Part shown: positions 10,775 through 19,946 of the stretch, piece after piece | Layout of the letters: each line of letters opens with the position of its first letter | Position numbering within the stretch: the stretch's first letter is position 1 | NCBI RefSeq assembly: GCF_002077175.1 | Contig: NZ_CP014943.1 | Coordinates: 620,001 to 684,000 of the forward strand | Source: Colwellia sp. PAMC 21821 | GTDB lineage: Bacteria; Pseudomonadota; Gammaproteobacteria; Enterobacterales; Alteromonadaceae | Reading direction: 5' to 3' | DNA: 64,000 bases | Program-made: the position numbers and the translations under genes | Notes under the pieces: generated by a model | The model's database searches: none | Told to the model about the DNA's origin: nothing | The model's input: the letters and a program-made list of their open reading frames with translations, nothing else

Positions 10775-10894
10775 ACAGTCACCAAAAAACTCAATAAAGC
10801 ATCAATGCACCCGGCACGATAAACGTACTTAAATTTCAACAGAAAATGCATAACAGTAGTACAGCACTGCTTACAAAATATAAGGGAATTCAAC

Positions 10895-11596
10895 ATGCTA
10901 GTAATGAAAAATATAAATAAAATATTCCAAACCGCAGATATTCAAACTCATGCCTTACGTGACTTTTGTTTACAGGTTAATGAAGGCGACTTTGTTAGTG
11001 TTACCGGTCCTTCTGGCTCAGGTAAAACCACTTTTTTAAATATTGCAGGCCTGCTTGAAACCTACAGTAATGGCGAATTTTTACTGGATGGTGAAGACGT
11101 TGGCAAGCTCAACGACAATGGCCGCTCTCGTATGCGTAATCAAAAAATAGGCTTTATCTTCCAAGGCTTTAATTTAATTCCTGACCTAAACCTCTATGAC
11201 AACGTTGATGTGCCACTGTGCTATCGGGGTTTTAATGCCAAAGAACGTAAGCGCCGAATTGAAGAAAATCTTGAGCGTGTCGGCCTCTCCTCGCGTATGA
11301 AGCATTTACCAAGTCAATTATCAGGAGGGCAACAACAACGTGTCGCCATTGCACGAGCTTTGGCAACTAGCCCACGCTTTCTTATAGCTGATGAACCAAC
11401 GGGAAATCTCGACTCTGAAATGGCACAAGGTGTTTTGAACTTGCTTGAAGAGATCAACCAACAAGGTACCACCATTATTATGGTGACGCATGATGCACAG
11501 TTAGCTCAACGTGCTAAACGTACCATTCAAGTTAAAGACGGCCGAGTCAGTGAGTTAGAAATAATAACACCACATATTAACCAAGCGATTGCTTAA
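10895..11596 (+). CDS. ABC transporter ATP-binding protein, MacB/LolD-like
   Basis: ATPase subunit powering the adjacent permeases. Over 233 residues it has Walker A GPSGSGKTT, the Q-loop GFIFQGFNLI, the ABC signature LSGGQQQR, Walker B FLIADEPTGNLDS and the H-loop VTHD. The QQQR signature and ADEPTGNLD form are typical of the LolD/MacB/FtsE branch. The start at 10895 follows AAGGGAATTCAAC, a good ribosome binding site. The next gene begins 60 bases after its stop. Confidence 0.94.
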   Translation: MLVMKNINKIFQTADIQTHALRDFCLQVNEGDFVSVTGPSGSGKTTFLNIAGLLETYSNGEFLLDGEDVGKLNDNGRSRMRNQKIGFIFQGFNLIPDLNLYDNVDVPLCYRGFNAKERKRRIEENLERVGLSSRMKHLPSQLSGGQQQRVAIARALATSPRFLIADEPTGNLDSEMAQGVLNLLEEINQQGTTIIMVTHDAQLAQRAKRTIQVKDGRVSELEIITPHINQAIA

Positions 11597-11656
11597 CTGA
11601 TTCAAGCGTTATTAATCAAGTTGGTATTACAGAGTACAAAAAACAAGGACAATATT

Positions 11657-12967
11657 ATGTTTAGTTATTATTTACGCCTCGCTTGGATCAGCATTCTGCG
11701 GCACTGGGGCTTAAGCCTACTTATGGTCTGTGCTATCGGCTTAGGCATAGGTACCGCCATGACTACGGTTACCGTAAACTATTTAATGTCGGCCAATCCA
11801 ATTCCCGAAAAAAGCCAGCAATTATATTATGTGCAACTCGACAGTTGGGATGTTAACGACCCATTTGACGACGGTTTAAACCCGCCCGATCAGTTAACTT
11901 ATACTGACTCAAGCAATTTAATGCGTGCTAAACAAGCTTTTCGCCAAAATGTACAAGCACAAGCCTTTGGCGTAATTGAACCTGCTGATCCTGAAATGTT
12001 GCCGTTGATTGTTAATGGCAGAGCTAACACTGCCGATTTTTTCTCAATGTTCAATGTGCCTTTTATTTACGGCAGCGGTTGGTCAAGCCAAAGTGATGAA
12101 AGTAAAGAGTTTGTGGTGGTGCTCAGTAAAGCAACCAATGACAAACTTTTTGGTGGCAAAGACTCGGTCGGTGAATCAATAAAACTTGAAGGTAATATGT
12201 TCCGTATTGTCGGCGTTATTGATACTTGGCAACCAAAACCAAGATTTTATGATATTACCACAGGCGCGTTTAACGACTCTGAAGATATATTTGTTCCCTT
12301 CCATTTAATTGCTGATGAAAAAATTTCCCGCTCGGGCAATACCAACTGCTGGAAACCCACCGGTGATGGTTTTAAAGCTTTTCTTGCTTCTGAATGTATT
12401 TGGACACAGTTTTGGGTGGAATTAAAAACTCAGCAAGATAAAGAAGATTACCTACAGTTTCTCAACGCTTATGTTGAAGAGCAAAAACAATTTGGCCGTT
12501 TTCAACGTCCAATGGATAACCGTTTAAGTAACGTGATGCAATGGTTAGAAACCCAAGAAGTGGTTGCTGATGACGCTCAAATGATGATGGCAATGTCATT
12601 TATGTTTTTGATTGTTTGTTTGTTAAATACGGTCGGTTTATTACTGGCTAAATTTTTAGGTAAAGCACCTGAAATTGGTCTACGACAAGCATTAGGTGCA
12701 AGCAAAAGCACCTTGTTTAGCCAATATATTATTGAGTCGGCCTGTATTGGTTTATTAGGAGGGATATTAGGTTTAATACTCGCTTACCTTGGCTTAAAAG
12801 GTGTTGAAGGCTTATATGGTGATTATATGAAAGGCTTAGCGAGTTTGGATACCAATATGGCGATATTAGCGGTGGTGCTCGCCCTTATATCCACTATTCT
12901 CGCCGGTTTATATCCAACCTGGCGTGCTTGTAACATCCAGCCAGCCCAGCAACTAAAAAGCCAATAA
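11657..12967 (+). CDS. ABC transporter permease, FtsX/MacB type (first of two)
   Basis: Inner-membrane permease with an N-terminal helix (about residues 15-40). A large periplasmic MacB_PCD domain follows, and then three C-terminal helices forming the FtsX domain, with the family motif EIGLRQALGASKSTLF. The ATG at 11657 sits behind AAGGACAATATT; an in-frame TTG at 11621 is discarded for lack of a ribosome binding site. It has 436 residues. With the next gene it probably forms a heterodimeric permease, in contrast to E. coli MacB, where ATPase and permease are fused and homodimeric. Confidence 0.88.
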   Translation: MFSYYLRLAWISILRHWGLSLLMVCAIGLGIGTAMTTVTVNYLMSANPIPEKSQQLYYVQLDSWDVNDPFDDGLNPPDQLTYTDSSNLMRAKQAFRQNVQAQAFGVIEPADPEMLPLIVNGRANTADFFSMFNVPFIYGSGWSSQSDESKEFVVVLSKATNDKLFGGKDSVGESIKLEGNMFRIVGVIDTWQPKPRFYDITTGAFNDSEDIFVPFHLIADEKISRSGNTNCWKPTGDGFKAFLASECIWTQFWVELKTQQDKEDYLQFLNAYVEEQKQFGRFQRPMDNRLSNVMQWLETQEVVADDAQMMMAMSFMFLIVCLLNTVGLLLAKFLGKAPEIGLRQALGASKSTLFSQYIIESACIGLLGGILGLILAYLGLKGVEGLYGDYMKGLASLDTNMAILAVVLALISTILAGLYPTWRACNIQPAQQLKSQ

Positions 12968-13011
12968 GCTTAGTGTAAATAAGCTTAATGCAAATAAAGT
13001 AAGGAATTATT

Positions 13012-14226
13012 ATGTTAGAAACCGGACTAATACTGCGCGCTTTGGCTCGTAATAAAATAGGGGCTTTGCTCATCGCACTGCAAATTGCCCTCACCATGAC
13101 TATTATGGTTAACGCTATTTTTATGATCCAAGATCGTCAACAGCAAATGCAGCGTGAAAGTGGCTTAGATGAAGCCAATACTTTTTATCTTACCAATACT
13201 ATATTTGGGCAAAACTATAATATTCAGGCTCATTTACAAACTGATTTGCACATGATCCGCAACACGCCTGGTGTTGTCGATGCCATTCAAATTAATGCAG
13301 TGCCATTAAGCGGCAGCGGTTGGTCAATGGCTTTACAACATGAGTCAGGCGAAGATAAAGATGCGGTCGGCTCAGCAATATACATGGTGGATGACCATGC
13401 TATAAACAGTATGGGCTTAGAGTTGATAGCGGGCGCTAACTTCAAACAAGCCGATATAGAATTACGTAAAGATGGGCAATCCACTTGGCCAGCAAAAACC
13501 ATAATCACCAAAGCTTTCGCTGAAAATTTATATCCTGGTGATTGGCAATCTGCGATTGGGAAAACGGTTTATATTTCACAAACACAACCGATGCAAATTA
13601 TCGGTGTTGTAAAAGCGTTACAAGCTCCGTGGAATGGCTGGAATGGTGTTGAACGCAGTATGTTAGTGCCGTTTCAACGCGAAGCCAAAGGCAGTTATTA
13701 TTTTATTCGCACGGAAGCGGGACGCCGCGACGAGTTAATGCCTATTATTGAAAAAGCACTCGCACAGAGCGATAAAGAAAGAATAATTCGTCGCGTAACA
13801 ACGGTAGAAGAAACCCGAGAACGTAGTTATCTACAGCAAAATGCGACCAATAAAATTTTAACTACGGTAGTCATTACCCTCACTTTAATCACAGGTTTTG
13901 GCATTGTCGGCTTAGCTATTTTTGGTATTAATAGTCGCACCAAACAAATTGGTACTCGCCGTGCGCTAGGGGCAACCAAAGGGCAAATAATGCGTTATTT
14001 CATGATGGAGAACTTTATTATTTCAACTTTTGGCATTGTTATTGGCTGTGTGGGTGCCGTTGCCCTTAATATGTGGTTGGTTAACAACTTTAATTTATCG
14101 CCAATTAGTGTTGAGTTAGTCGCTTTTGGCGTTGTAACGCTATTTATAGTTGGGCAATTAGCTGTGCTTTATCCGGCAAGAAAAGCCTCTATGATAGCGC
14201 CAGCAATAGCCACGAGAACCGTTTAG
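13012..14226 (+). CDS. ABC transporter permease, FtsX/MacB type (second of two)
   Basis: Paralogue of the preceding permease with the same plan: one N-terminal helix (IGALLIALQIALTMTIMVNAIFM), a MacB-like periplasmic domain and three C-terminal helices with the motif KQIGTRRALGATKGQIMRYF. It has 404 residues. The start is ATG at 13012 after AAGGAATTATT. It lies 44 bases after the first permease and ends the operon before the terminator near 14347. Confidence 0.88.
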   Translation: MLETGLILRALARNKIGALLIALQIALTMTIMVNAIFMIQDRQQQMQRESGLDEANTFYLTNTIFGQNYNIQAHLQTDLHMIRNTPGVVDAIQINAVPLSGSGWSMALQHESGEDKDAVGSAIYMVDDHAINSMGLELIAGANFKQADIELRKDGQSTWPAKTIITKAFAENLYPGDWQSAIGKTVYISQTQPMQIIGVVKALQAPWNGWNGVERSMLVPFQREAKGSYYFIRTEAGRRDELMPIIEKALAQSDKERIIRRVTTVEETRERSYLQQNATNKILTTVVITLTLITGFGIVGLAIFGINSRTKQIGTRRALGATKGQIMRYFMMENFIISTFGIVIGCVGAVALNMWLVNNFNLSPISVELVAFGVVTLFIVGQLAVLYPARKASMIAPAIATRTV

Positions 14227-14241
14227 GCAAAAGTGAGGTTT

Positions 14242-14275
14242 AAAACTGAGCTGTAAACTGAGCTGTAAACTGAGC
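14242..14275. repeat. Tandem repeat of AAACTGAGCTGT
   Basis: Two full copies and one partial copy of a 12-base unit lie just after the second permease gene. No coding or hairpin role is evident. Confidence 0.5.
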
Positions 14276-14346
14276 AATATTAACTCTGTAACAAAAATTG
14301 CCGTTCCTACTTGTTATTAACAGAGTGAAAGTGGTCAATACCATTT

Positions 14347-14379
14347 AAAAATCAAGGGCCTTCAGGCCCTTGATTTTTA
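14347..14379 (+). terminator. Rho-independent terminator of the ABC export operon
   Basis: The inverted repeat AAATCAAGGGCC / GGCCCTTGATTT with a TTCA tetraloop ends in a T run. Its symmetrical A and T flanks mean it could work in both directions. It is about 120 bases after the last ABC gene. Confidence 0.85.
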
Positions 14380-14477
14380 TTGTTAGCACTGAATATTTCG
14401 ATTATTAAATAAGGTAAATTTTTCATTATTTTCATGCTAGTATTTAGCGATAAAAAAAAGCAAATCAAGGAAGTTTA

Positions 14478-16139
14478 ATGAACAGTCTATCAAATACAGT
14501 CAAAACAGCTTTATTCATAGCAACAATGAGCCCTACGCTAGTTTTTGCAAAAACGACATTAATTACCAATATTAAAGGCTATACCATAACGGACAATAGT
14601 CTTGAGAGTTTCACCGCTATTGCATTTACCGATGACAAAATTGATAAAATTTATTCTGCTACAGACAAACTGCCAACAGCAAAAAATTTAACGGTTATTG
14701 ATGGCAAAGGAAAAACCTTGATCCCGGGTTTAATTGACTCTCATGGACATATTTTAAACTACGGATTAAGCCTTCTACGTGCAGACTTAGTTAATAGTAC
14801 TTCAGAGCAAGATGCCATTAATAAAACAGTGGCGTATGCTAAAAGCAACACTGAATTGACTTGGATACAAGGTCGCGGTTGGAATCAAACGCAATGGCCA
14901 AGTAATGCCTTCCCTAGTGCAAAAAGTTTAGATAAACAATTTCTAGACCAACCCGTCTGGCTTAAACGTATTGATGGCCACGCGGGCTGGGCAAATTCAA
15001 AAGCGATGGCAATGGCAGGGATCACCAAAGACACCGTTTCGCCTGAAGGCGGGGAGATAATTAAAGATAAAAACGGTATGCCTACCGGGGTTTTTATTGA
15101 TAATGCCATGGCATTAATTGATAACGGTATTGCGCCTTTAACTATCAAACAACAAAAACAAGTGTTAGTCAAAGCTATGGACTCGCTTGCCAGTTATGGC
15201 CTGACTAGTGTGCATGACGCCGGCATTGATACTGATAACTTAACTGCTTTTAAAGAATTAAGCCAAGAACATGCCATGAGTATTCGCGTCAATGCTATGT
15301 TGTATTTACCGTCGGCTAAATGGCAACAAACTTTAGCAGGCGGCAAGTATCGCAGTAAAGATGATATGTTCACTTTTAATAGTGTAAAAATTCAAGCTGA
15401 TGGCGCTTTAGGTAGTCGCGGGGCGGCATTAATTGAAGATTATTCTGACCATTCAGGTCACAAAGGATTATTGCTCAATACGCCAAAAGAGTTCGAAGAA
15501 TTAGTCAATACGTCGATGCGCCAAGGCTTTCAAGTTAATAGCCATGCGATTGGTGATAATGCGAATAAACTTGTCTTAGATACTTACGAAAAATATATCA
15601 AAGCGACTAAAAGCAAAGATTTACGCCACCGTGTAGAGCATGCTCAAGTATTACGCATTGCAGACATTCCAAGATTTGCAGAGCTAGATATTATTGCTGC
15701 CATGCAAGCAACCCATGCGACAAGTGATAAAAATATGGCACAAGACAGACTTGGGCCAACGAGAATATTAGGCGCATATGCTTGGAGAAAGCTACTAGAT
15801 GCTAATGCAATCATAGCTGCTGGCTCAGATTTCCCAGTAGAATCGCCAAATCCTTTCTTTGGTCTTCATGCTTCAATTACTCGCCAAGATCATAAAAACA
15901 GCCCACAAGGTGGTTGGTTTGCTGATCAGAAAATGACACCTTTAGAAGCGTTTAGAAGCTTTACTTTAGATGCTGCTTACTCTGGCCACCAAGAAAATAT
16001 TATTGGTAGCTTAGCCAAAGGTAAAAAAGCTGATTTTGTACTACTCGACAATAATTTATTCACCATGCCTGAGCAAAATATTTGGCAAATAGGCGTTGAA
16101 AAAACGTGGGTTAATGGCAAGTTGGTGTATAAAAAATAA
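14478..16139 (+). CDS. Exported amidohydrolase, YtcJ-like (amidohydrolase 3 family)
   Basis: Metal-dependent hydrolase of the amidohydrolase superfamily. An N-terminal signal peptide (about residues 1-24, ending VFA-K) predicts export to the periplasm. The metal motif DSHGHI occurs near residue 86. Further signatures are RIDGHAGWANS, SHAIGDNAN, HRVEHAQV and a C-terminal GSDFPVESPNPF, all of the YtcJ/Amidohydro_3 group. It has 553 residues. The natural substrate is unknown; members act on amide or ester bonds and are often annotated only by superfamily. A VanZ-like gene follows two bases later. Confidence 0.87.
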   Translation: MNSLSNTVKTALFIATMSPTLVFAKTTLITNIKGYTITDNSLESFTAIAFTDDKIDKIYSATDKLPTAKNLTVIDGKGKTLIPGLIDSHGHILNYGLSLLRADLVNSTSEQDAINKTVAYAKSNTELTWIQGRGWNQTQWPSNAFPSAKSLDKQFLDQPVWLKRIDGHAGWANSKAMAMAGITKDTVSPEGGEIIKDKNGMPTGVFIDNAMALIDNGIAPLTIKQQKQVLVKAMDSLASYGLTSVHDAGIDTDNLTAFKELSQEHAMSIRVNAMLYLPSAKWQQTLAGGKYRSKDDMFTFNSVKIQADGALGSRGAALIEDYSDHSGHKGLLLNTPKEFEELVNTSMRQGFQVNSHAIGDNANKLVLDTYEKYIKATKSKDLRHRVEHAQVLRIADIPRFAELDIIAAMQATHATSDKNMAQDRLGPTRILGAYAWRKLLDANAIIAAGSDFPVESPNPFFGLHASITRQDHKNSPQGGWFADQKMTPLEAFRSFTLDAAYSGHQENIIGSLAKGKKADFVLLDNNLFTMPEQNIWQIGVEKTWVNGKLVYKK

Positions 16140-16141
16140 TT

Positions 16142-16510
16142 ATGGTTAGCGTAATAACGAGCTTCATTAAGCAGTTTTGGCAAGGTATTACCTTAGTAAT
16201 ATTAGCACTGATAACACTTGGGTCATTGTTTCCTGTAGAACATTTGCCAGCAGCACCTGGTAGCGACAAAACGCACCATTTTATTGCCTATTGTGCGTTA
16301 ATGTTACCGGCGGCATTACGAAGACCGAAATATTGGCTAGGCTATGCTTTATTATTCATTGCATGGAGTGGCTTAATTGAACTGATTCAGCCATATGTTA
16401 ATCGCTATGGTGAATGGTTAGATATGGCGGCTAATGCTGGTGGTGTGCTAATAGCGATAATGATTAGCCAAGGATTACGGTGGTTAATATCATCACGTAA
16501 CAGTCATTAA
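16142..16510 (+). CDS. VanZ-like membrane protein
   Basis: A 122-residue membrane protein with about four hydrophobic segments and the VanZ-family core DKTHHFIAYCALM plus a later ELIQPYVNRYGEWLDMAANAGGV. The biochemical function of the family is not settled. The start at 16142 is two bases after the amidohydrolase stop, so the two are probably cotranscribed, although the functional link is unclear. Confidence 0.75.
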   Translation: MVSVITSFIKQFWQGITLVILALITLGSLFPVEHLPAAPGSDKTHHFIAYCALMLPAALRRPKYWLGYALLFIAWSGLIELIQPYVNRYGEWLDMAANAGGVLIAIMISQGLRWLISSRNSH

Positions 16511-16639
16511 TCAGTCAATTTTAAGCAGCATTTTAGCGCTATAGCATAATGTTAGTTAATTGCTTTAGTCGCTAGAATGCTATTTTTATTGCTATAAAAA
16601 GTAATGAAATAAGTTAAATGCTTCTAGCTTGAAGCTACA

Positions 16640-17599
16640 TCACGCTTTATAAACGCTGACTCTGTTTCGGCCATTGTTTTTCGATTCATATAATGTATTG
16701 TCTACATTTTCAAGCCACTGTGTTACTGACTTATAAGTTGGGAGAACTTCTGCAATCCCGATGCTAATCGTGTATTTAATTTCAATGTCGTTATAAATAA
16801 ACACTGACTCCTCAACGGTTTTGCGCAAACGCTCAGTAAATATTAGCGCGTCATTGGTATGGGTATCTGCTAATAAAATTACAAACTCTTCGCCACCATA
16901 GCGTCCCGTAATATCCGTTTCTCGTACTTGTTCACGAATAACTTTCGCTAAATGCTTAATCACATCATCGCCAACTTTATGGCCATAATTATCATTTACC
17001 ACCTTGAATTTATCAATATCTAACATGACTAAGGTACTTGTATGATGATTTCGAATATAACGTTTAAATTCTTTTTCTAAGCACTTTTGCCAATGATTAC
17101 GATTAAATAATTGCGTTAAGCCATCAGTTTGACTCAACACAGCTAGGTCGGTATTGGCTTTTTCCAGCTCCTTTTTATGGGTAGCATTATCAGTGACATC
17201 GTAAACTAACAAACATAAATGAGAAACATCCCCCGTTGTCGACACCAAAGGAATAAAGGTAGTGTTTTGATACATAAAATCAGCGGTGCCGGTAATGGGG
17301 CGATAATTGTTAAATTTGAATACATAAGGTCGCTGCTCCCATATGGTAAACGCTTTATTTTTCAATAAAAATACCGAGTCTGCTTTGCGACGAAACCAGT
17401 CTTCGGGTATTTCATCAAAAAGATTAAATAGTGACTTACCTTTAACATCTCGTGGTAGCAGACCACTATGGTTTTCCATGAAACCATTCCAAATTTGAAT
17501 AGTATAATTACGGTCAAGAACTACCAGCCCGACATCGATGGTATGGAGCATCTCCATCATCCAGTGTAATTCATTTAACTGTTGTGCTTCTAATGACAT
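16640..17599 (-). CDS. Diguanylate cyclase with N-terminal PAS domain
   Basis: Cytoplasmic signalling enzyme predicted to make cyclic di-GMP from two GTP. Residues 10-130 form a PAS domain (VVLDRNYTIQIWNGFMENHSG). Residues 150-315 form a GGDEF domain with an intact GGEEF active site (GRYGGEEFVILLAD) and the N-terminal DGLTQLFNRNHW motif. No membrane segment is present. It lies two bases after the receiver-CheC gene on the same strand, so both are probably translated from one message and form a signalling pair. Confidence 0.92.
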   Translation of the reverse strand: MSLEAQQLNELHWMMEMLHTIDVGLVVLDRNYTIQIWNGFMENHSGLLPRDVKGKSLFNLFDEIPEDWFRRKADSVFLLKNKAFTIWEQRPYVFKFNNYRPITGTADFMYQNTTFIPLVSTTGDVSHLCLLVYDVTDNATHKKELEKANTDLAVLSQTDGLTQLFNRNHWQKCLEKEFKRYIRNHHTSTLVMLDIDKFKVVNDNYGHKVGDDVIKHLAKVIREQVRETDITGRYGGEEFVILLADTHTNDALIFTERLRKTVEESVFIYNDIEIKYTISIGIAEVLPTYKSVTQWLENVDNTLYESKNNGRNRVSVYKA

Positions 17600-17601
17600 G
17601 A

Positions 17602-18717
17602 TTAATCCAATAAGTAAGCAATTTTGTTATTCAGGGTAGCTACTGACGCTTCTGTAAAGAGCAAAAGTAAGTCGCATTTAATGGCGTAATTTTCAATACT
17701 GTAACTTATCTCAACAGCGAGCGTTTTCTTCCATTTTTTGGCATTGGTTGCGATTAATTCTGAAATTTTTCTATGCTGACCTAAGACTACCGGATGACCT
17801 TGACTAAATGACATATCAAGCTGCGACGAAATACCATTTAAACAAGCCCCAATCAGTATATTAGCCATGTCCATTAATAACTCTAATTCGATGTTATCAT
17901 CAAAAGTATGTTCATATTTCATTAGTGAGGCGATGTCTTTAAAGCTAGAGTCATTGAGAATTAATAGCGCTTCGCCTGAAATACCAGCACCGATAAAGCC
18001 CTGACAAATACCCGAGGTAGTATCTTTACTTTCAACGTCAGTAAGTGCCATGGTGAGTTCGCTTACTTCAATAAAGTTAACATTGGGAATAGGCAGCACA
18101 ACAAAAACATCTAACAAACGGGCTAATAAATCCCCCGCTTGCCCCATTGCCACGTTAGCAATCTCCTGATAACAATCAAGCATCTCACTATTTACTTTGA
18201 GATCTTTTTGTTCAGTCTTCTCTACTTGCTGTGATGATTTCACTGCTGAGTTTTGAGTGTCAGTAGCCTCAAGGTCCGTTATCGAAGGTACCGCTTGCTT
18301 TACCCCTTGTGAGGTTAATATCTCAGTTTCATTAACCTTACTCCCATCTTGACTAAAAACACCGTAAGCATGTAACACCTCGCTAAGTTTGTTTTTATCT
18401 ATGGGCTTTTTAATAAAGTCTAATGCTCCTAAGGCCCTTACTCTTTGCAGTGCTTCAGGTTGAATATCGCCAGAAATAACTATAGCTAATGTCGGTAAGT
18501 CTTGTTTAACAATAGTTTCAAGCACTTGATAGCCATCCATTTCTGGCATATTTAAATCAAGTAATAATATATCTCCTTTGCCCGATTTAATGGCTGCTAT
18601 CGCTTCCATACCATTGCTCGCAAAGGTTATATCGACATTCCAACCACTTGGCAGGGACTGTACGACTTGTTTTTTCGCCATAGTAGAGTCGTCGCATATA
18701 AGTAAAGCAGTTGGCAT
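17602..18717 (-). CDS. Response regulator fused to a CheC-like domain
   Basis: Residues 1-120 are a receiver domain with acidic pocket CDDS and phospho-acceptor Asp in LLLDLNMPEMDG. An acidic linker leads to a CheC/CheX-like domain (about 180-371). There DCYQEIANVAMG, followed by a Pro 22 residues after the Asn, fits the CheC phosphatase signature D-x3-E-x2-N-x22-P. A second half-site has MDMANILIG with Asp in place of Glu. CheC-type domains dephosphorylate CheY-like receivers, so this could be a self-limiting regulator of the diguanylate cyclase encoded next. No chemoreceptor or CheA gene lies nearby. Confidence 0.85.
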   Translation of the reverse strand: MPTALLICDDSTMAKKQVVQSLPSGWNVDITFASNGMEAIAAIKSGKGDILLLDLNMPEMDGYQVLETIVKQDLPTLAIVISGDIQPEALQRVRALGALDFIKKPIDKNKLSEVLHAYGVFSQDGSKVNETEILTSQGVKQAVPSITDLEATDTQNSAVKSSQQVEKTEQKDLKVNSEMLDCYQEIANVAMGQAGDLLARLLDVFVVLPIPNVNFIEVSELTMALTDVESKDTTSGICQGFIGAGISGEALLILNDSSFKDIASLMKYEHTFDDNIELELLMDMANILIGACLNGISSQLDMSFSQGHPVVLGQHRKISELIATNAKKWKKTLAVEISYSIENYAIKCDLLLLFTEASVATLNNKIAYLLD

Positions 18718-18948
18718 AACGGGAAAAGTCCTATGTTGCTAGAGCAGAGGTAGCTTAATAAAAATCCTCGTAAGGTATACTCAGTTATAAAGTTCACGAG
18801 ACTATTCGCACGACTAAACACTCAATATAAACTCACGCCACTTTAATAAATCATAGTTTGATTTTAAAAATAAAACACGATTAATTCGCATTTATTCCTC
18901 CACAAAGGTAAGCTTAAAAGCTATTTAATTCTTAGTAATATCCAAATT

Positions 18949-19593
18949 ATGAATATTTTAAAATTACCGGCAGTTGTACTTCTTAGCTCAGTATTTGTGT
19001 TTTCATCTTCCGCTGATATTTCTGTACCTGAACTAACAGAAACCACCAATTTAGTTATGGCGGGTAATAAATACGTCACCTTACTTGGCAATCAAGTAAA
19101 CTTGGGTGATGAAGCACCTGACTTTAAAGTAGTCACTGAGTCATTTTCACCTGTTACATTATCTGAATTTAAACATAAGTCGGTATTAATTTCAGTGGTA
19201 CCAAGTTTAGATACGGGTGTTTGTTCAATTCAAACTAAGCGCTTTAATGACGAGGTCGCAAACTTACCCGAAGACGTTGTAATGTTAACAATAAGCAATG
19301 ATTTACCTTTTGCTCAAAAACGCTTTTGTAAAACAGAAAAAGTAGACAATATCAGAGTTTTATCTGACGCTGTTTGGCGCGATTTCGGCCATAATTACGG
19401 TTTACTTATTAAAGATATGGGCTTGTTAACACGCGCTATCATTATCATCGATGCTGACGGAAAAATAGCTTATAAAGAATTAGTGGCTAATATTTCTCAA
19501 CACCCAGATTATGAAACAGCGTTAACAAAATTAAAATCAATGAGTCAAACAGTTAAACCCGCTGAATCGACAACAAACGAGCAATCAGAATAA
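18949..19593 (+). CDS. tpx: Exported atypical 2-Cys thiol peroxidase (Tpx family)
   Basis: Peroxiredoxin reducing hydroperoxides with thioredoxin-type reductants. It has the Tpx-specific peroxidatic Cys site PSLDTGVCSIQTKRF, the resolving Cys in KRFCKTEKVDN and the N-terminal strand NLGDEAPDFKV. Unlike the usual Tpx of about 165 residues, it has 214. An N-terminal hydrophobic signal-like segment (residues 1-22) precedes the domain and a polar tail of about 15 residues follows. It is therefore probably periplasmic. No strong ribosome binding site is visible before the ATG at 18949, so the start is moderately certain. Confidence 0.9.
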   Translation: MNILKLPAVVLLSSVFVFSSSADISVPELTETTNLVMAGNKYVTLLGNQVNLGDEAPDFKVVTESFSPVTLSEFKHKSVLISVVPSLDTGVCSIQTKRFNDEVANLPEDVVMLTISNDLPFAQKRFCKTEKVDNIRVLSDAVWRDFGHNYGLLIKDMGLLTRAIIIIDADGKIAYKELVANISQHPDYETALTKLKSMSQTVKPAESTTNEQSE

Positions 19594-19741
19594 CCGTTAC
19601 AGAAACTATTAAGTGGTAAGAGTAAATTGAAACCAACTAGCTCTTGCCATTTACCTGTGATAACACCTCATAAATAAAACCTTTAATATCAATAAAATAA
19701 CATAAAACTCTACAATTTATTTAAAATAAACCAACATTCCT

Positions 19742-19769
19742 CTTGAAATTAAATTCATTAATCCCATCT
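19742..19769 (+). promoter_or_regulatory. Sigma-32 heat-shock promoter of the small heat-shock gene
   Basis: CTTGAAA (19742-19748) and CCCATCT (19763-19769), separated by 14 bases, match both halves of the RpoH consensus (CTTGAAA, 11-15 bases, CCCATNT) without a mismatch. Transcription would begin near 19776 and give a leader of about 170 bases. The rest of the 353-base gap from 19594 shows nothing else recognised apart from the thermometer hairpin at its end. Confidence 0.85.
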
Positions 19770-19915
19770 TTAATAGTGTAGTCGCCGATAGGGTCTACAT
19801 AAACCGCCTGTTCAATATTGAAAGGCACAATTAAACTCTGAAAAGATTAAATTTCAGATGTAATAATTCGCAGCATTAGCTGGTTTTAGCATCAGAAAGA
19901 TATTTCCAGAGACAA

Positions 19916-19942
19916 CATATTGCTAAACTTAGATAGGATATG
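19916..19942 (+). promoter_or_regulatory. ROSE-like RNA thermometer hairpin over the ibpA ribosome binding site
   Basis: CATATTGCT (19916-19924) pairs with AGGATATG (19935-19942). Eight pairs leave one unpaired G at 19922 opposite the Shine-Dalgarno sequence AGGA (19935-19938), which is eight bases before the ATG at 19947. UUGCU pairing with the SD around a bulged G is the hallmark of ROSE thermometers that control small heat-shock genes. The loop is 10 bases. The pairing is seen directly; the temperature response is inferred. Confidence 0.75.
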
Positions 19943-19946
19943 AATT

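Noticed and set aside
16541..16590. ATAGCAT/ATGCTAT inverted repeat followed by T's between the VanZ-like and cyclase genes
   Set aside because: The loop of about 29 bases makes a functional terminator unlikely.
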